Positions 46,810 through 55,945 of a stretch of DNA of 64,000 bases are shown piece by piece. Made by a program: the position numbers and the translations under genes. This DNA is from CAVSWT01 sp963777515 (lineage in GTDB: Bacteria > Bacteroidota > Ignavibacteria > Ignavibacteriales > Ignavibacteriaceae). Numbering within the stretch: position 1 is the first letter of the stretch; every line of letters begins with the position of its first letter. Below the pieces are notes generated by a model. It did no database searches and was not told the origin of the DNA. It was given only the letters and a program-made list of their open reading frames with translations. Location: assembly GCA_963777515.1 (NCBI GenBank), contig CAVZQU010000008.1, positions 310,001-374,000 on the forward strand. Reading direction: 5' to 3'.

Positions 46810-49450
46810 TTAACTTACTTTCTCTTCAACTTCTGCTTTGTGGAATTCCAGTTTTCCCGAATTGCCGACAGTTACTTTAATTGTATCGCCATCATGGAAA
46901 TTACCCATGAGCAGTTCCTGTGATAAAGGATTTGTAAGATGCTTCTGCACTGTTCTTTTCAATGGACGTGCACCGTAAGTAACATCGTAACCTAGCTTTG
47001 CCAGCCAATCTTTTGATTCATTAGTTACATCAAGAATTATTTCTTTATCTTTAAGCAGCTTTTGTACATGTTAATTTGTATATCAACAATTTGCCTTATT
47101 TCACTTCTTGTTAACGGCTTGAATAAAACTACTTCATCAATTCTGTTCAAGAATTCTGGGCGAATAGTTTTCCGCAGCAAATCAATAATTTGAAATCTCA
47201 AATTTCCCATTACTTCATTTACATTTTCATCCGTAACATTTTCAAGCTTATCATGCAGTAAATGAGAACCGAGGTTTGAAGTCATTATGATAATTGTATT
47301 TTTAAAGTTAACTGTTCTGCCTTGATTGTCGGTTAGTCTTCCGTCATCCAGCACTTGAAGCAGAACATTAAATACATCCGAATGCGCTTTTTCAATTTCA
47401 TCAAGCAGCACTACTGAATATGGACGCCTTCTAACAGCTTCAGTTAATTGCCCGCCTTCTTCATAGCCAACATATCCCGGAGGCGCTCCAATCAATCGGC
47501 GATACTGAAAACTTTTCCATGTATTCCGACATATCAATTCTAATCATTGCGTGTTCATCATCGAAAAGATATTCCGCAAGAGCACGAGCCAATTCTGTTT
47601 TACCAACACCGGTGGTTCCTAAAAATATGAAAGATCCGATTGGGCGATTAACATCCTGCAATCCGGTGCGCGACCTTCTGATTGCATTTGCAACAGCAGA
47701 TACAGCTTCATCTTGTCCAACCACCCTGCTGTGAAGTTCATCTTCCAATTTAAGCAGCTTACTTCTTTCACTTTCAAGCATTTTGCTTACCGGAATGCCG
47801 GTCCATTTTGCAACAACTTCTGCAATGTCTTCAGCATCAACTTCTTCCTTCAGCATTCTTTGAGACTTTTGAATTTCAGTTAGATTATTAGTTTCTTCTT
47901 TTAATTGCTTTTCAAGAGAGGTTATTTTTCCGTAACGAAGCTCTGCCACTTTACCAAGATCACCCTCGCGCTCAAGCTTTTCAGCTTGAGTTTTTGCATT
48001 TTCAATTTCACTTTTCATTCCGCGAATCTTTTGAATTTTTTCTTTCTCAAGTTCCCAATGCATTCTTAGTTTATTTCTTTCTTCCTCAAGCTCACTTAAT
48101 TCTTGCTTTAAGTCTTCTAATCTTTTTTGTGATGATTCATCTTTTTCTCTTTTCAAAGCTTCGCGTTCAATTTCAAGCTGTTTTATTTTTCTTTCAATTG
48201 CGTCAAGCTCTTCGGGCATTGAATCAATTTCAATTCTTAATTTTGAAGCAGCTTCATCAATTAAATCAATTGCCTTATCGGGAAGAAATCTATCTGTAAT
48301 ATATCTATGAGATAATTGAGCCGCCGCGACAATAGCTCCGTCAGTTATGCGCACACCATGATGAACTTCGTACCTTTCGCTTAATCCTCTAAGAATAGAA
48401 ATTGTATCATCAACCGAAGGTTCACTTATTAGCACAGGTTGAAATCTTCTTTCAAGTGCTGCATCTTTTTCAATATGCTTTTTATATTCATCAAGAGTTG
48501 TAGCGCCAATTGCATGAAGTTCGCCGCGTGCAAGAGCTGGCTTTAAAATATTTGCTGCATCCATTGAACCGGAAACTGCTCCGGCACCAACGAGCGTATG
48601 AAGCTCATCAATAAAAAGAATAATTTCTCCGTTTGATTCCTGGACTTCTTTTATAACTGCTTTAAGGCGTTCCTCAAATTGTCCTCGGAATTGAGTTCCG
48701 GCAACAAGAGTTCCCATATCAAGAGCAACAATTCTTTTAGTCTTTAAATTTTCCGGAACATCTCCGGAAACAATTCTATGTGCAATTCCTTCAGCAATTG
48801 CTGTCTTCCCTACCCCGGGTTCGCCAATTAAAACCGGATTATTTTTTGTCCGGCGCGAAAGTACCTGAAGCACTCTTCTAATTTCTTCATCTCTTCCAAT
48901 TACCGGGTCAAGTTTTCCGCTTCTTGCTAAATCATTTAAATCACGCCCGTACTTTTGCAATGATTGATAAGTATCTTCCGGATTCTGCGAAGTTACTCTT
49001 TGCGAACCGCGGACATCTTTTAATGCCGCAAGAATTTCGTCATGGGAAATTCCATTATCTCTTAATAGCTGTCCAGATTTGCTTTCACTTTTTGCCAAAG
49101 CCAAAAGCAAATGTTCGGTTGAAATAAATTCATCTTTAAGTTTTTTTGCTTCCGAAGCAGCATCATCAAAAACCTTTGCCATGTTGTTTGACATTTGCGG
49201 CATACTCACACCGGCACCACTAACTTTTGGAAGCGATTCTAAAGTTTCATTAACTTTTCAGTTTAATCCTATTAATATTACCGCCGGCTTTTTGCATAAT
49301 CGTATCGGCGATATTTCCCTGCTCTTGAATTAAGGCAGCAAGCACATGTTCCGGTTCTATAATTTGATTATTATAATTTTGAGCAATCTCAACTGCTGTC
49401 TGCACAACTTCCTGAGCTTTTACTGTTAGTTTATTTAAATTAAATGCCAT
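46810..49450 (-). CDS. clpB: ATP-dependent disaggregase ClpB (three frameshifts)
   Basis: About 880 residues in four pieces. The N domain starts at 49450 (MAFNLNKLTVKAQEVVQ). NBD1 has Walker A GEPGVGKTA and Walker B FIDELHTL; the coiled-coil middle domain is around residues 410-520; NBD2 has GTTGVGKTE, VVLLDEIEKAH and the C-terminal domain ends EFHKAEVEEKVS at 46810. Breaks: near 49258 (CTGAAAAG, one A too many), near 47508 (TCGCCGATTG, one C too many) and near 47070 (ACATGTAC, one G missing). Each piece continues exactly where the last stops, so errors are the likely cause. ClpB works with DnaK/DnaJ to dissolve aggregates. Confidence 0.93.
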
Positions 49451-49546
49451 GTTTACATTTCCTTTCTAAATTCTCATCATACTTGAAAATCAATTCCTTG
49501 CTAATAAAATATACATTGATTAGTTTTATAAAAAAGTATTTCTTTT

Positions 49547-49798
49547 ATGGGTAAATACGATAAATTATTATTAACTATTTTAACTGGGGCCTCTGATTCT
49601 AATATATTATTTAAGGATTTATGTCAGCTAATGTTGCGTTTAGGTTTTGAAGAAAGAATTAGCGGCAGCCATCATATTTTTAGAAAAAGCGATATAGAAG
49701 AAAAAATCAATCTTCAAAAAGACGGCAACAAAGCAAAAACATATCAGGTTAAACAAGTTAGAAACATAATTATAACATATAAATTAGAGTTAAAATAA
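49547..49798 (+). CDS. hicA: HicA family mRNA interferase toxin
   Basis: 83 residues with the HicA double-stranded-RNA-binding-like fold; the catalytic His is in SGSHHIFRK, preceded by LCQLMLRLGFEER. HicA cleaves mRNA independently of ribosomes and is neutralised by HicB. The stop codon overlaps the hicB start by one base (TAATG), the usual coupled arrangement. It is slightly longer than the typical 60-80 residues. Confidence 0.85.
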   Translation: MGKYDKLLLTILTGASDSNILFKDLCQLMLRLGFEERISGSHHIFRKSDIEEKINLQKDGNKAKTYQVKQVRNIIITYKLELK

Positions 49799-50010
49799 TG
49801 GACAAATACGAAATCATAATTTACTGGGACGAAGTTGATAAAATTTTTATAGCTGAAATTCCTGAATTACCTGGATGTATTGCTCATGGTAAAACTCATG
49901 AGGCAGCGTTAAAAAATGTAAAAGATGCAAAAGAACTTTGGATAAATACTGCCAAAGAATTTGGAGATCCAATTCCTGAACCTAAAAAGAGAAAGCTTAT
50001 TTTTGCTTAA
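49798..50010 (+). CDS. hicB: HicB family antitoxin
   Basis: 70 residues with the HicB partial RNase H-like fold: YEIIIYWDEVDKIFIAEIPELPGCIAHGKTHEAALKNVKDAKELWINTAKEFGDPIPEP. This is the short form without a C-terminal DNA-binding domain. It is translated directly after HicA. Confidence 0.88.
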   Translation: MDKYEIIIYWDEVDKIFIAEIPELPGCIAHGKTHEAALKNVKDAKELWINTAKEFGDPIPEPKKRKLIFA

Positions 50011-50174
50011 GTTCTTTTTTTACTCTTTATTCTTTTTAGTTCTTTAAGCCTGTTGTCATTTCTTAAATTTCTAATATATTCTTCAAAGTCAAAATCTCTA
50101 TCATTCCAAATTCCAAAAGTAGCTTCAACTGCATTTAGATTTTTTGCATTCTTATGTTTTCTTTTATTATTCAA
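50007..50174 (-). CDS. Antitoxin-like small protein overlapping htpG
   Basis: A 55-residue ORF from a TTG at 50174, overlapping the htpG stop codon, to a stop that overlaps the hicB stop on the other strand. The sequence AVEATFGIWNDRDFDFEEYIRNLR resembles the C-terminal toxin-binding tail of VapB/Phd-type antitoxins (GIWKDRDID-EY-R-LR), as I recall it. No DNA-binding part and no toxin partner are seen on this strand. The start is uncertain because it is Lys/Asn-rich and lacks its own binding site; it could also be the remnant of a longer antitoxin. Confidence 0.45.
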   Translation of the reverse strand: MNNKRKHKNAKNLNAVEATFGIWNDRDFDFEEYIRNLRNDNRLKELKRIKSKKRT

Positions 50175-52084
50175 TTTAATTTTTTCACTTCTTTATACCA
50201 GTCGCTTGATTGTTCCATCATCTTGTTCAATCTGTTAACTAATTTATGAGGGTCATCCAGATTACCTTCAATTAATAAAGCGGATTCATAGAGCTGCTCC
50301 GTGACATTATTAATGTATTCATCGTTTGAGTCCGATTTAAATATTGCCAATAGATTTCTCACCAAATGATGATTTTTATTTACTTCAAAAATCTTTTTCT
50401 GCTGTCCCATATCCTGGTTTGCAAGCCGCATCATTTTTAACATTGATGAAGACATTGTGTTATCCGGATTAACCAGGCACGATGGACTGTCAAACAATCT
50501 TTTCGATTCTTTTACATCAACAACTTTGTCGCCTAAAATAGTTTTCATTTTTGCGAGCAAGCTGTCGAAATGTTTATTATCATCTTTACTTAATTCTTCT
50601 ACTTTTGTTTCAGTTTCTTTTTCATCTTTAAGTTTTTCTATTTTATCTAATTCAACCGTGTCAACAGATTTGAATTCGTAATCTTTAAATTTCCTAATAG
50701 AAGTTACAACAAACTCATCTATCGGGTCGTACATATATAATACTTCCAAGCCTTTTCGTCTGAATACTTCTATATGCGGGTCTAAGTCTATGGCCTCCCT
50801 GCTGCTGCCGAATGCAAAATAAATTTCTTTCTGCTTGTCTTTTAATCTGGAGACATAATCTTCAAGTGAAATTAATTCTTTATTGTCTTTGCATGAAGAA
50901 GAATTAAATCTAAGCAATTGAGAATATTTTTCTAAATTAGTGAAATCACTGTAGCCCAGCTTAAAAATTCTTCCATGCTCATTCCAAAATTCATAATACT
51001 TTTCCGGTTCATCCTTTGCTTTTTTCTGCAAGTATGATAGAATCTGGTTGGTAACATTATTGGATATCTTATTAAATATTACATTCTCTTGAAGAGTCTC
51101 ACGGGAAATATTTAAAGGCAAGTCTTCTGAGTCAACCACACCTTTAACAAAGCCAAGATATTCGGGAAGCAAATCTTTATTCTTGTGCTGAATTAAAACT
51201 CTTCGCACATATAAGTCCAGACCGTAGTCTTCCCTTCCGAATCTGAAGAAGTCATAACTCTTTTTAGGAATAAATAGTAGACTATTAAACTGAATCGGCG
51301 CATCGATGGAGACATGAATTGTATCCATCGGCTCTTCATTGTCATAAGTTAAAAACTTGTAAAACTCAGTATATTGCTCCTTTGTTACATTGCTTTTAGG
51401 TTCGCGCCAGATTGCAGAAATGCTATTTACTCTTTCATTCTCTAAATAGATTGGGAATTGAATAAAGTTTGAATGTTTCTTAATTGCATTTTCAAGTCTG
51501 TATTTATCAGCAAATTCTTTTGCGTCTTCTTTCAAATGAATTTCTATTGTAGTTCCTCTACTTAGTTCATCAGTCAACTCAGCAATTTCATAATTTCCCA
51601 GACCATCTGATTTCCATTCCACTGCCGGTTCATCTTTTAAATATGATTTTGTTTTAATAATAACTTCTTCGGCAACCATAAACACCGAATAAAAACCAAC
51701 ACCAAATTTTCCAATTATATTATTTGCATCGGATTTGTTTTCTGCAAGCTGTTTTAAGAATTCAGCAGAACCGGATTTAGCAATAGTTCCAATATTTTTA
51801 ATTAATTCATCTTTTGTCATTCCAATCCCAGTATCGGAAACCGTTATCAATTTTTTCTTTTCATCAAAAGCAACTTTAATTTCTAAAGGTAAATCTTTGT
51901 CAAGAATTTCTGTTCCTTTGGTTGATTGAAATCTAATCTTATCCAATGCATCGGATGAGTTAGAAATTAATTCACGTAAAAATATTTCCCTGCTTGTATA
52001 AAGTGAGTGGACAAGTATATCAAGTAATTGTTTTACTTCCGCTTTGAATTTAAATTTTTGTGTCGTTGCTTGTTTCTCGCTCAT
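50171..52084 (-). CDS. htpG: Hsp90 chaperone HtpG
   Basis: 637 residues, normal length. The N-terminal GHKL ATP-binding motifs are visible: REIFLRELISNSSDALDKIRF, SDTGIGMTKDELI and GKFGVGFYSVFMVA. The middle domain has LYVRRVLIQHKNKDLLPEYLGFVKGVVDSEDLPLNISRETLQ. The ATG directly follows the stop of the DnaJ-like gene, so the two are likely one transcript. Confidence 0.97.
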   Translation of the reverse strand: MSEKQATTQKFKFKAEVKQLLDILVHSLYTSREIFLRELISNSSDALDKIRFQSTKGTEILDKDLPLEIKVAFDEKKKLITVSDTGIGMTKDELIKNIGTIAKSGSAEFLKQLAENKSDANNIIGKFGVGFYSVFMVAEEVIIKTKSYLKDEPAVEWKSDGLGNYEIAELTDELSRGTTIEIHLKEDAKEFADKYRLENAIKKHSNFIQFPIYLENERVNSISAIWREPKSNVTKEQYTEFYKFLTYDNEEPMDTIHVSIDAPIQFNSLLFIPKKSYDFFRFGREDYGLDLYVRRVLIQHKNKDLLPEYLGFVKGVVDSEDLPLNISRETLQENVIFNKISNNVTNQILSYLQKKAKDEPEKYYEFWNEHGRIFKLGYSDFTNLEKYSQLLRFNSSSCKDNKELISLEDYVSRLKDKQKEIYFAFGSSREAIDLDPHIEVFRRKGLEVLYMYDPIDEFVVTSIRKFKDYEFKSVDTVELDKIEKLKDEKETETKVEELSKDDNKHFDSLLAKMKTILGDKVVDVKESKRLFDSPSCLVNPDNTMSSSMLKMMRLANQDMGQQKKIFEVNKNHHLVRNLLAIFKSDSNDEYINNVTEQLYESALLIEGNLDDPHKLVNRLNKMMEQSSDWYKEVKKLN

Positions 52085-53020
52085 TTATTTACTCCTTAGT
52101 TCTGATAGTTTCTTAAATAATTTTAATTCTTCTGTTGTTAAGTTTTTGGGAATTTGAATATTAACCCTAACAATCAAATCCCCTTTACGAGTGCTGTTGG
52201 GTTTTTTCATTCCCATGTTTTTAATTTTTAAAAGCTTTCCATTTTCAGATTCTTTGGGAATTGTAAGATTTATTTTTTTGCCGTCTACAGTTGTAATCTG
52301 AACTTTACCGCCAAGAACAGCAGTGTACAAATCAACATCAAGATTATAATAAAGGTCATCATCTTTCACTTCATAAAAAGGATGCTCAAGAATATGAATT
52401 GTTAAATATAAATCTCCGCGCTCACCGCCGCTTCTACCCTGCGCACCTTGATTTCTTAATCTTAATTTCTTTCCTTCTCTTGTTCCTGGTTCAATTACAA
52501 TTTTTAATTTCCTTCCATCAACATTTATTTGCCGTTCAGTTCCGTTGTATGCTTCTTCAAAAGTTAAATTTAAATCTGCTTCGTAATCACTTCCCTTTTG
52601 TGCTTGTGTAAAAGGGCTTCCTGTATGCTGCTGGCTTCTTCTGCCGCCAAAAAAACTTTCGAAGAAATCGGAAAAGCCGCCAACATTTCCAAATAGATTT
52701 CCTAAGTCGCCTTCAAACTTAAATGAACTTCCTCCTTGTCCACCGGAGGAATATTGATTATACCAATCATTCATTCCACCGCCGGCATGTTCATACTGTT
52801 TCCAATTAGCACCAAGGCGATCATATTTTTTTCGTTTTTCAGGATTACTTAAAACTTCATTGGCTTCTGTAATTTCTTTAAACTTTTCTTCCGCCGTTTT
52901 ATCATTTGGATTTCTGTCAGGATGATATTTCAAAGCTAATTTTCTATATGCTTTTTTTATCTCTTCTTGAGTTGCATCTTTCTCAACTCCTAAAGTTTTA
53001 TAATAATCTTTAAATTCCAT
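52085..53020 (-). CDS. DnaJ/CbpA-type co-chaperone
   Basis: 311 residues: J domain (DYYKTLGVEKDATQEEIKKAYRKLALKYHPDRNP with the HPD motif at ~34-36), a Gly/Phe-rich linker, and two C-terminal substrate-binding domains (RQINVDGRKLKIVIEPGTREGKKLRLRNQG). The zinc-finger cysteines of full DnaJ are absent, making it CbpA-like. It stimulates DnaK ATPase activity. It precedes htpG without a gap. Confidence 0.92.
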   Translation of the reverse strand: MEFKDYYKTLGVEKDATQEEIKKAYRKLALKYHPDRNPNDKTAEEKFKEITEANEVLSNPEKRKKYDRLGANWKQYEHAGGGMNDWYNQYSSGGQGGSSFKFEGDLGNLFGNVGGFSDFFESFFGGRRSQQHTGSPFTQAQKGSDYEADLNLTFEEAYNGTERQINVDGRKLKIVIEPGTREGKKLRLRNQGAQGRSGGERGDLYLTIHILEHPFYEVKDDDLYYNLDVDLYTAVLGGKVQITTVDGKKINLTIPKESENGKLLKIKNMGMKKPNSTRKGDLIVRVNIQIPKNLTTEELKLFKKLSELRSK

Positions 53021-53138
53021 ATTTAACTCCTAAACCTGAAAACAGCAGAACAAATATAATGAAAACAAAGGGGTAACCATTTGACATAGCTACCCCGCAT
53101 GAAATAAATTTAATATTTAATACTTTAAGTTTGAAAAT

Positions 53139-53603
53139 TTATTTAACCTTTATATCTATGGCTTTAGGTTTTGCTTCTTCTTCTTTTGGAATATTTACTG
53201 TTAATTGTCCATCTTGAAATTCAGCAGAAATATTTTCTGCTTTTATTTTTTTAGGGAGATTAAATGCACGATAAAAATTACCAAAGGTTCTTTCAACTCT
53301 ATGATACTTATAATTCTCAGCTTCTTTTTCTTGTTTTCTTTCACCGCTAATAGTTAGTCTTCCATCTTCAAAAGATATTTTAACATCTTCCTTTTTAACA
53401 CCAGGTAAATCTAATTTCAATTTGAAATTATCATTGTCCTCATATATATCCGATAGGGGAGACCATACAGCATTATCAAATGCTTCATCTGATTCCTCGC
53501 TTCTACTGATACCAAAGCGGTTTTCAAAATCATTGAATAATTTGCTAAACTCACGTTCAACATCAAGTAAATCTCTAACTGGGTTAAATTTTATTAATGT
53601 CAT
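53139..53603 (-). CDS. Hsp20/alpha-crystallin small heat shock protein
   Basis: 154 residues. The alpha-crystallin domain runs from about residue 48 to 140: FKLKLDLPGVKKEDVKISFEDGRLTISGERKQE, YHRVERTFGNFYRAFNLPKKI, ISAEFQDGQLTVNIPKEE. Its N-terminal arm (LIKFNPVRDLLDVEREFSKLFNDFENRFG) sets oligomerisation. It holds unfolded proteins in a refoldable state. It is followed by the DnaJ-like gene on the same strand. Confidence 0.95.
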   Translation of the reverse strand: MTLIKFNPVRDLLDVEREFSKLFNDFENRFGISRSEESDEAFDNAVWSPLSDIYEDNDNFKLKLDLPGVKKEDVKISFEDGRLTISGERKQEKEAENYKYHRVERTFGNFYRAFNLPKKIKAENISAEFQDGQLTVNIPKEEEAKPKAIDIKVK

Positions 53604-53695
53604 TTTATTTATCTCCTAAAAATTAATTTTTATATTAACATCCATTATATCCTTTTCCATTGTGACATGTCAGGATGGAACGATCGTTACTAAAA

Positions 53696-54161
53696 TTATT
53701 TAACCTTAACTTCAATTTGTTTTGGCTTTGATTCTTCCGTTTTTGGAATTACTATTTTTAATTGGCCATCTTTGAATTCAGCTTCGATTTTGTCTTCATC
53801 AACTTTCTTCGGAATATTAAAAGACCTAAAATATTTTCCATAAGATCTTTCAACACGATGATAAGTTGATTTCTTTTCTTCTTTTTCTTGTTTTCTTTCG
53901 CCGCTTATTGCCAACTCACCATCAGTGTAATTAATTTTTACTTCATCTTTTTTTACACCAGGGAGATCAAGATTTATTACATAATTATCATCATTTTCTG
54001 ATATATCGGAAAGCGGCATCCATACAGCATTTTCATAACCTGATTCTCCATTATCATCATTTCTCAATCCGAATCTTTTACCGAATGACTTCCAAAGTTT
54101 ATTGAAACTCTTTTTCCATATCGAGTAATTCTCGATTTGGGTTCCATTTAACGAGTGCCAT
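53696..54161 (-). CDS. Hsp20/alpha-crystallin small heat shock protein (one frameshift)
   Basis: About 154 residues once joined, a paralog of the next gene. The N-terminal arm MALVKWNPNRELLDMEKEF from the ATG at 54161 runs into a stop; the next frame continues KLWKSFGKRFGLRNDDNG and then the crystallin domain (YVINLDLPGVKKDEVKINYTDGELAISGERKQE). The break is near 54104 (TTTCAATAAACTTTGG). A duplication of the pair is evident from the shared KGERKQE-type and YHRVER motifs. Confidence 0.88.
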
Positions 54162-54468
54162 AATTCTAACCTCCTTCCTTTACTTTATTATTTGTTATTG
54201 TTTCCTAAAAATCAAGGGTCATGCCACGACATGTTATATCTTATAAGCCATTGTATTATAATATGTTAGCTGGATAATCCGTTTATTATACCTTGTTGTC
54301 TAAATGGCATATATTCTGACTTTATACTCCTTTATAATGAATAAAGAATAAATGGTGTGACATAATGTCAGTGCTCACAATAATCTGGGTATTTTTTGTT
54401 ATAAATACTAGTATTGAGATATGAACATTAATTATATATTTTTGCAATCTTATTTTCCAAATTTTAAA

Positions 54469-55831
54469 ATGAACAAACTTCCTTTAGAAGATACAATAGC
54501 TGCTGTTGCAACACCTGTTGGAATAGGCGCAATTTCTATAATTAGAATAAGCGGCCCAGAGACATTTAAGGTCGTTGATTCGGTTTTTAAAGGTAAAATA
54601 AAAATATCAGAAGCATTAACTCATACAATTCATTATGGAAAAATAATAGGTTATGAAGGCAATTTAATTGATGATGTTTTAGCTTCTGTTTTTAGAAACC
54701 CAAATTCATATACCGGAGAAGATTCTGTTGAGATAAGTACTCACGGTAATCCTTTAATTACAAAAAAGATAATTGAACTGCTAATTGAAAAAAATGTTAG
54801 ACTTGCAGAGCCTGGAGAGTTTACAAAAAGAGCTTTTATAAATAATAGAATAGATTTAGCCCAAGCCGAAGCTGTTGCAGATGTGATTTCATCAAGAACT
54901 GATGCATCTTTAAAAGGTGCGAGAAATCAACTTGATGGGATTCTTTCTAAAAAAGTTCAGAGCTTAGAGAATCGTTATTAAATGTTACTTCATTTGTTGA
55001 ACTTGAATTGGATTTTGCTGAAGAGGATGTTGAGTTTGTTCATTTAGATGAATTGCTTAAAAGAATTGAAAGCATAATTGATGAAATAGATTTACTCCTT
55101 AAAACTTATAGATTCGGAAAAGTGATTAAAGATGGAGTAAACGTTGCGTTGGTCGGAAAACCAAACGTAGGGAAGTCGAGTTTGTTGAATTATATTCTTA
55201 AAGAGTCTCGTGCAATTGTAAGTAAGATTCCTGGAACAACTCGAGATGTGATTAGAGAAGATGCTTCAATTGATGGAATTTTATTTCGGCTATATGATAC
55301 TGCTGGAATTAGAGTCTCGGAAGATGAAATTGAAAAAGAAGGAGTCTTGCGGAGTAGGGAAGTGGTAAAGAATTCTGATTTAGTCCTCTTAATAAATGAT
55401 GTTGAACAGGATGAAGAGCAGGATATTTTAGATGAAGTTTATTCATTAAATGAAAAGCATAAAGTTGTTAAAGTATTAAATAAAATTGATTTGGGAAATG
55501 AAAAGAATCTAAATGCTGATATTTACATTTCAGCATTAAATGGTGAAGGAATTGATGATTTATTTTTAAAGTTAAAAGAGAAGGTTTTTGAAAATTCAAA
55601 TTATAGTGAAAAATCAGCAATAGTTTCGAATTTACGTCATTTTAATTGTTTAAAGAATGCAAAAGACATATTTAGAAAATGCAAAAGAATCAGTAAATAA
55701 CAAGCTAAGCGGTGAATTTATTTCTGTGGACCTAAGAAATTCGGCAAATTCATCTGGGTGAAATTATAGGTGAAGTAACTTCGGATGATATATTAAATAA
55801 CATTTTTTCGAAATTTTGTATTGGAAAATAG
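54469..55831 (+). CDS. mnmE: tRNA modification GTPase MnmE (three frameshifts)
   Basis: About 455 residues. The N-terminal folate-binding domain starts LPLEDTIAAVATPVGIGAISIIRISG; the G domain has GKPNVGKSSLLN, the switch GTTRD, DTAG and NKID; the C-terminal tail ends SKFCIGK, where the Cys of C(I/V/L)GK is essential. Breaks: near 54978 (CGTTATT, a T missing), near 55670 (ATATTTAG, one T too many) and near 55757. The start at 54469 is chosen as the family start; 54421 only adds a leader. With MnmG it installs cmnm5U34 on tRNAs. Confidence 0.93.
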
Positions 55832-55836
55832 AATTT

Positions 55837-55852
55837 TGTTTCACGTGAAACT
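55837..55852. promoter_or_regulatory. parS-like ParB binding site 1
   Basis: TGTTTCACGTGAAACT matches the widespread parS consensus TGTTTCACGTGAAACA at 15 of 16 bases. It lies 5 bp after the mnmE stop. Confidence 0.75.
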
Positions 55853-55915
55853 GAAAATTTACTAAAAATAGAAATTTCTATTTGAAATTTGATTTTTAAA
55901 TTTGACTTATTTTTC

Positions 55916-55931
55916 TGTTTCACATGAAACA
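55916..55931. promoter_or_regulatory. parS-like ParB binding site 2
   Basis: TGTTTCACATGAAACA matches the same consensus at 15 of 16 bases, 79 bp from site 1 and 14 bp before mnmG. Confidence 0.75.
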
Positions 55932-55945
55932 TTGAGAAAGATTTT

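Noticed and set aside
47994..48299. 101-codon plus-strand ORF opposite clpB
   Set aside because: Phe/Leu-rich antisense translation of the ClpB coiled coil; a shadow frame.
54215..54245. Sigma-54-like promoter (TGGCATGACCCTTGAT) upstream of hsp20
   Set aside because: The -12 element lacks the required GC, and no bacterial enhancer-binding protein gene is near.
55860..55915. Replication origin between the parS sites
   Set aside because: No cluster of DnaA boxes and no dnaA gene; the segment is only 63 bp.
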